In this document: positions 58,896 to 64,000 of the stretch, in pieces | Numbering within the stretch: the first letter of the stretch is position 1 | Layout of the letters: each line of letters begins with the position of its first letter | Source: Apiotrichum sp. Y4204 | Lineage: Eukaryota; Basidiomycota; Tremellomycetes; Trichosporonales; Trichosporonaceae | Reading direction: 5' to 3' | DNA: 64,000 bases | NCBI GenBank assembly: GCA_025531455.1 | Contig: JAMYHL010000003.1 | Location: forward strand, 124,001 to 188,000 | The notes under the pieces: model-generated | Seen by the model: the letters and a program-made list of their open reading frames with translations, nothing else | What the model was told of the DNA's origin: nothing | The model's database searches: none | Made by a program: the position numbers and the translations under genes

Positions 58896-60919
58896 GGTGG
58901 AGTATGCGGAACCGGGGTGGTCGCGGACGCGAGGTTGGAGGTAGTGAGCAGAGGGAAAGAGAAATGATAAAAGACAGAACGAGTGCGAGTAATCAGCGGT
59001 GGGTGCTGGGGGTTGTTTAATCGTCTTCCTCTGGTCTCTGTACTCCGTGCTTCGTCTTCGTAGCCTGCACATCTCCCTTCATCCTCTCTTCATCCATCTC
59101 CGTCGGACGCGAGATCTATAGCCCCAACCGTCTCGAGCACCCCTCTTCCCCTCTTGTAGTCATCCTCTTTATGGACCGACCTGCACTGGTGTGACATGCG
59201 ACTTGTCCCCCGAGATCCTACTGTCGCGCAAAGGCACGAAGCACAGGAGGGGACTCTGTGCAGAAAAGGCATCGGTTTAGGTAGCAGCAAGTGGCAACTG
59301 GTGCGCAGCAGGAGGCAGTGATGGGTTGCCGAGAGGATATGCCTTACACCCCCTCTGCGCCGACCCTCCCTGCACTGCACCGGTGGCAAACCGTCCGAGA
59401 CGAGCTGTTTTCGTTTCTTCTGTCTCCCTGGGGTCCCGTTCGCCTCGTCATGTAGCTCCTCGGCGGCTCGGCGTCATTCGTGTCGCGTGTACTGTACTGT
59501 ATACCATTCGCTACCCCTTCCGCTAACCCTTCCGCTGGGCCGAATACACAGCACGAATAAAGTCAAAGGGGGTACGATTCCAGCACAGTTGCCGACAGGA
59601 ACCTGATCGAGCAAGCTTGTGCGCGACCGTGCACTCAACAGCTTCACCGTCCTTGTGCTGCCTGCTCACACACATCTGTAATGTGCCCTCTGTCCCTCCC
59701 TGCTCCCAAACGCAGAGATCTAAACCCGGTGTAGAGGTAACGCATCCATCGCGATGGAAGCTCCAGACCCAGACCCAGCTGTGGTAAGTCTGCTATAAGT
59801 ATCCAGATCACAACGCGTGCCTCTGACCCCCGGCGACGAACACTGCACGCCCCTTAGAGTGTGGCGGCTGTGCGGTGAGCTTTACTCTATTCTGACCCCC
59901 TTTGCGTGTCCTACTAAAGATGCTGCAGGACGAAAGTGCTGCAGACGTACGAGGCGGCGGTTGGCGGGTATCATGCATGTTGCTGGAACTGACTGCCAAG
60001 ATCCAAAACGCTGTACCGTCTTTCTTGTTGTCTGAGAGTTGTGTACCGTATGTGGCGGAGAACATGAACCGGAGAGAAGGCAACTGTGTGGCGCAGACAC
60101 CTCCGAGCGCATGTCCATCGTCCCAATCGCGTCTGTCACACCATCCCAGATCTCGCACAGACCACATGGGAAACGACAGACACCCTCCGTGATTATCCAA
60201 TGTACAAGTGCACCAGTTCTCCTCCTCGAAACACAGATGGAGAGATCCAGCAGGCCGAGCCCGAGTTCTGATTCGGGGACACCGCCTCGTAGGGCTGGGC
60301 CTGGCTTGCGTCGCGTTAGGAGGTACAGCTAGCAGAGGCACCCCGAGAAACTGGAGCAGCGCAGTCACACGACGGCGCACGGTTATATACAGCTGAGTCC
60401 GGCGTGATTGTTTCGTTTTGTGACCTTGTGCGCGGCGGGTATCGTGCTCCGAACTTGGAGCATACTGGAGACCTTAAGTACCCTCAAACCACGCTGTTGC
60501 CCAGCCGGCGACACGGAGGGATACCGTGTGTCATGCATCAGAAACGAAAAGTCGGATTGCAGCTTTGTAAAGCAATATTATTGTCGGAGAGTTGCAGTGG
60601 CCAGATTCGAGTCCATACAACAAGTGGTCAGTCGCCAGCTCATATCCTGCGTTCCGGGTGTTTGACCTTGGCCGCGACACCCGCTGTCCCGATGCAATCC
60701 TTCGGCCTAGCCACTCGGACATCCATGCTATTACATGTCACAAGATCCAACTTCCTGCATCGCAATTCGTGCCTCGTTGCCACCCAGTCCCGATCCGTAC
60801 GCAAAATCTATGCTGCTTTGCAGGTGTTATGTCTACTGTATGACTATATATCGACGTGATGATGAGAATGAAATCTATAGGATCTGGGGCCAGACCTCAG
60901 CCCCAACAAGTCTACCGGA
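58896..60919. other. Intergenic region
   Basis: About 2 kb between two minus-strand genes. A TATATAAC motif on the minus strand (about 60384-60391) precedes a 190-codon frame (59808-60380), but that frame has no early ATG and shows no domain. A stretch around 60420-60860 is less GC-rich than the genes. No gene is called. Confidence 0.45.
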
Positions 60920-63900
60920 CTAACGCTTCTGCCAGCGGAGGAAGCGTGCGGCGACGAGGAGGACCATAATGTTGAACACGGTGTACGCGATGAGGATGCC
61001 AAAGTTGCGCCAGCGGTTGCCAAAGCTGATCCAGAGACCGGTGAAGAAGTTCTGGCCCTCGCGGTACTGGCAGTAGAGGCACTCGTCGGTGGCGTTGGGG
61101 TTGGCGAGGTATCCGCCGACGGCGGCTGCAAACTTGCCGGCGTATTCTGCGCACGTCTGGCCCGAGGGAGGGGGGAAGCGGTTAAACTCGTCGGGGCGGC
61201 ACACGACGGGGACGCCCTGGAGGACAGTGGCGACGAGGCCCTCGATGAGGTAGGTGAACGGGTCGAGGCGGTACATCCACGAACGCCAGAAGTAGGGGAG
61301 AGTGGCGGGGGGAGCGGTGACACCGCAGAAGACGGAGAAGAGGACGAGGAGGAAGGGGTTGAAGAGCGCGGCGACGAGAATCGAGGGCGAGAGCGCGGCG
61401 ACCGCCTGTCCGAGGGTGACACTGTAGACCTCGGTGAGGAGGACCATGAGGAAGAAGTAGCCCGCGCGCGACGAGGCGTACGGGAGACCAGTGCCATAGT
61501 AGACGAGGAGGAAGAATACGACCGCACACACCAGCGAATAGGGCATCTCGGCGATGAGCTGGGTGAGCGCAAAGACCGTGGACGAGTACATCTTGGACGA
61601 GGCCTCGCGGTTGAAGGTCATGCGGGACATGATGTACTGCGGCTCGATCTGGGCGAGAATAAGGGCCGGAAGAATGGTGCAGAAGAAGACGACGAAGACG
61701 CGGTACTGCAGGCTCTTGAGGCTGTCGTTGAGCTGCAGGAAAGTAAGGGTGACGACCATGCCGATGGCAAGGTGGGCGAACAGACGCGTGTACTGGTAAT
61801 CGGCGTTACGCCAGAGGGCGACGTTGGTGCGGTGGAGCACCGTCTTGAGCTGGAACCCGAACGAGGTGGCGTACTCGGTGTTGTGCTTGTTCTCCTCGGC
61901 AGGCTTGGCCAGAGCGTCCTCCTTGAGCTGGGTGATCTCCTGCTTGACCTGGGCGAACTCGGGCGAGTTGAGCCACTTCTGGTGCCAGTCACCGCCGATA
62001 CGCTTGCGCGAGCCGGCACCGATGGCGTCGAGGACGTACTCGGCCGGGTTGGCGTCGGGGGGGCAGTCGGCGCCGTTGGCGGCGAGGTACTCGATGAGGA
62101 CCTTGGAGTCCTCGCCAATGTCACCAAAGTAGACACACTCGCCACCGCGCTGGAGAAGCAGCAGGCGGTCAAAGGACTGGAAGAGGAGGGCGTTGGGCTG
62201 GTGGATCGTGCAGAGAATCTTCTGCCCGGCGGCAGCGAGCTTCTTGAGGAAACGGACAATGTTGAAGGCAGACTGCGAGTCGAGACCCGATGTCGGCTCG
62301 TCAAGGAAGAGGAGAAGGTCGGGCTTGGCGGCGAGCTCGACACCGATGGTGACACGCTTGCGCGCCTCGACAGAGAGACCGTAACCGGGGAAACCAATCA
62401 TGCCGTCGGCGAGGTCCTGGAGCTCGAGCAGCTCGATAATGTCCTCGACGTACGCGTCCTTCTCCTCCTTCGGGGTGCTCTGCGGCTGGCGGAGGTAGGC
62501 GGAGAAGCGGAGGGCCTCACGGACGGTGGCGGTCCACTCGTGCGTGTCCATCTGCTCGGCGTATGCACATCCACGGGCAAACGACTTGTCGATCGGGCGA
62601 CCGTTCATGAGAATGTCGCCCTCGATGACACCGATGTTCTTGCGGGCAGCGAGCACATCGAGCAGGGTGGTCTTACCGGCACCGGAGGCACCCATAAGGG
62701 CGGTCAGAGTACCAGGCTTGACATAACCAAAGACATCGTTGAGGAGCTGCTTCTTTCCACCGGGGACGGGGACAGTGTAGCGGAGGTTCTCCCACGTGAA
62801 GGGCTGGGGCTTCATGGTAAGAGCCGAGAGGTCGGGGTCGAGCTTGCCTGCGCGGAATGCCTCGCGGCGCTCGGCGAGACGCTCGTTCAGCCTCTTAAGC
62901 TCCTTGTTCTCCTTCTTGAAGACGACAATGGCAAGGTGCGCGGCGCCGTGGTTGAGCGTCTCGAGGAAGAAGCCCTGGAGGAACATGAAGAAGAGGAAGA
63001 AACCAATAAGAATACCAAAGTTGCGCCAGATGTGCGCCTTGGAGTACTCGTAGCCCGCGTGCATGTAGTCGTTGCCAGTAACGAAGCTGTCACCGGGGTG
63101 CGCGCCGGGCAGAGTGCAGACCTGGTTGGGACCGACACTGCCTTCGTTGAAGCCGCTGAAGACGCCGGGGATGTTGTACGGGATGACATACGGCGGGCCA
63201 ACACACGACATTGTGATGCGCGAGAACTCGTTGGCTGTGGGTTAGCTAGATACTTTTGACTAGAAATCATTTCTTGACTCACCAAAGATGGCCTCGTAAC
63301 CAAAGTACAGCGGATTAATGTATGACAGCCAGAAGAGCCACCGCTTCATGGTAAACACTGGAATCATGTAACCGGTGTAGGTGACCATGACCGAGATGAG
63401 GACCGAGGCGAGACGGGCAGCGACGTTGTAGTCGCGGCACGAGACACCGAGGGTGCGGAAGAAAGTGGACATTGTCATGAACGTGAGGAACACGAAGAGG
63501 AAGAACATGAAGAACGCGCCGGCTGACGCGTAGAGGCCGCCCATAAAGTAGATGATGATACAGAACACGAAAATGTTCGAGATGTTGTACGGCACATCAG
63601 CGAGGACGGCGGCGATGGAGAAAGCGGCGGGACGGTAGAATCGGTATCCGACCTGTCGGAAGAGGATGGGGCGACCCATCATCTGCGAGGGGAGCTCGGA
63701 GAACGAGGTAAGAGCGTTGAACAGAAGACCCAAAAAGAGGAGACCGCCGCGGGTGAACGCGCCGTTGGCAGCCTCAGGGAGACGGTAGAAGACGGAGCCG
63801 ACGATAAGAGCGATAGCAATAGAGGTAAAGTAACCCGAGTAGATGGAGAAACGGTCCTGAAACTTGAGGACGGTCTGGCGCTTGGCGATTGCCCAAGTCT

Positions 63901-64000
63901 GCGCGAAAAACGAGACGGTGTACGGCGAGTCCTTGCCGACGCCGCGGTGCTTCTGCTCGGCGACGGCCTGGCGGAACTGCTCGCGGTCCTTCTCGTCCTC
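60920..64000 (-). CDS. PDR-type (ABCG) ABC transporter, C-terminal part (5' end beyond window)
   Basis: The frame runs off the right edge, so only the end of the first half and the whole second half are visible, about 1,000 residues. TM domain 1 includes FYRPAAFSIAAVLADVPYNI and MVTYTGYMIPVFTMKRWLFW, then a large outside loop with cysteines (MSCVGPPYVIP). The second ATPase domain has Walker A GASGAGKTTLLD, the degenerate fungal signature LSVEARKRVTIGVELAAKP and Walker B LLLFLDEPTSGLDSQSA. TM domain 2 ends LVAARFLRWQKR. One intron lies at about 63238-63283. Full-size PDR/CDR pumps sit in the plasma membrane and export azoles, other xenobiotics or lipids. The order NBD-TMD twice is the fungal PDR layout. 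Confidence 0.95.

Noticed and set aside
59808..60380. 190-codon minus-strand frame with a TATA-like motif before it
   Set aside because: It lacks an ATG near the start, shows no domain or signal peptide, and has stop-free length that chance allows in GC-rich DNA.
61772..63259. 495-codon plus-strand frame opposite the ABC transporter
   Set aside because: Antisense shadow; no domain, and the minus strand has unambiguous ABC motifs.

Overview
The window is nuclear DNA of a GC-rich basidiomycete. Most genes carry very short GT-AG introns (often 32-60 nt) with CTRAY branch sites close to the acceptor, promoters are pyrimidine-rich, and the gene set is typical of fungi. Small introns, the gene content and an AA14-type copper protein resembling those of tremellomycete yeasts suggest Tremellomycetes, perhaps Trichosporonales. 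That placement is inference; no rRNA or mitochondrial marker is present. I see no bacterial operon logic, phage, CRISPR array or intact transposon.

Layout, left to right. 1-1787: 3' part of a copper amine oxidase (+) with a possible peroxisomal -SRM end. 3661-7355: multi-KH RNA-binding protein (-) with a probable 538-nt 5'-UTR intron. 9004-10494: Gtr2/RagC-type GTPase (-), divergent from 11054-12476, mitochondrial acetylornithine aminotransferase (+). 12805-14074: retromer subunit Vps26 (-). 15197-16140: crotonase-fold isomerase/hydratase (+). 16519-17005 and 18489-19072: two small single-pass membrane proteins (-). 20647-22888: eIF2 gamma (-), divergent from 23318-24055, a complex I NDUFB2-like subunit (+). 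24338-29702: SHPRH/Irc20-type SNF2-RING protein (-). 32297-33840: secreted AA14-like LPMO (+), convergent with 34129-34428, a small secreted six-cysteine protein (-). 35929-38078: amino acid transporter (-). 39826-40122: possible small tail-anchored protein (-). 40337-40425: intron-containing tRNA-Ala(AGC) (+). 40720-43841: coiled-coil protein (-). 44252-47336: Kelch-BTB protein (-) with a 71-nt poly-G/poly-C tract just upstream. 50890-55339: Doa4/USP8-type deubiquitinase (-). 56940-58895: basidiomycete-type receptor-like single-pass protein with a PPxY tail (-). 60920 to the right edge: C-terminal part of a PDR-type ABC transporter (-).

Several genes serve nutrient sensing and endosomal traffic (Gtr2, Vps26, the Doa4-like enzyme, the amino acid permease, the PPxY membrane protein), but they are scattered and show no sign of being a cluster. 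The most unusual points are altered G-motifs in the Gtr2 homolog, the LPMO with a Ser/Thr-rich and polybasic tail beside a small secreted protein, the long homopolymer upstream of the Kelch-BTB gene, introns as short as 32 nt, a 36-nt stop-free intron in the SHPRH-like gene, and possible decayed coding fragments at 31200-32140. Exon joins were read by eye from splice consensus and frame, so 5' ends and some small exons are provisional.
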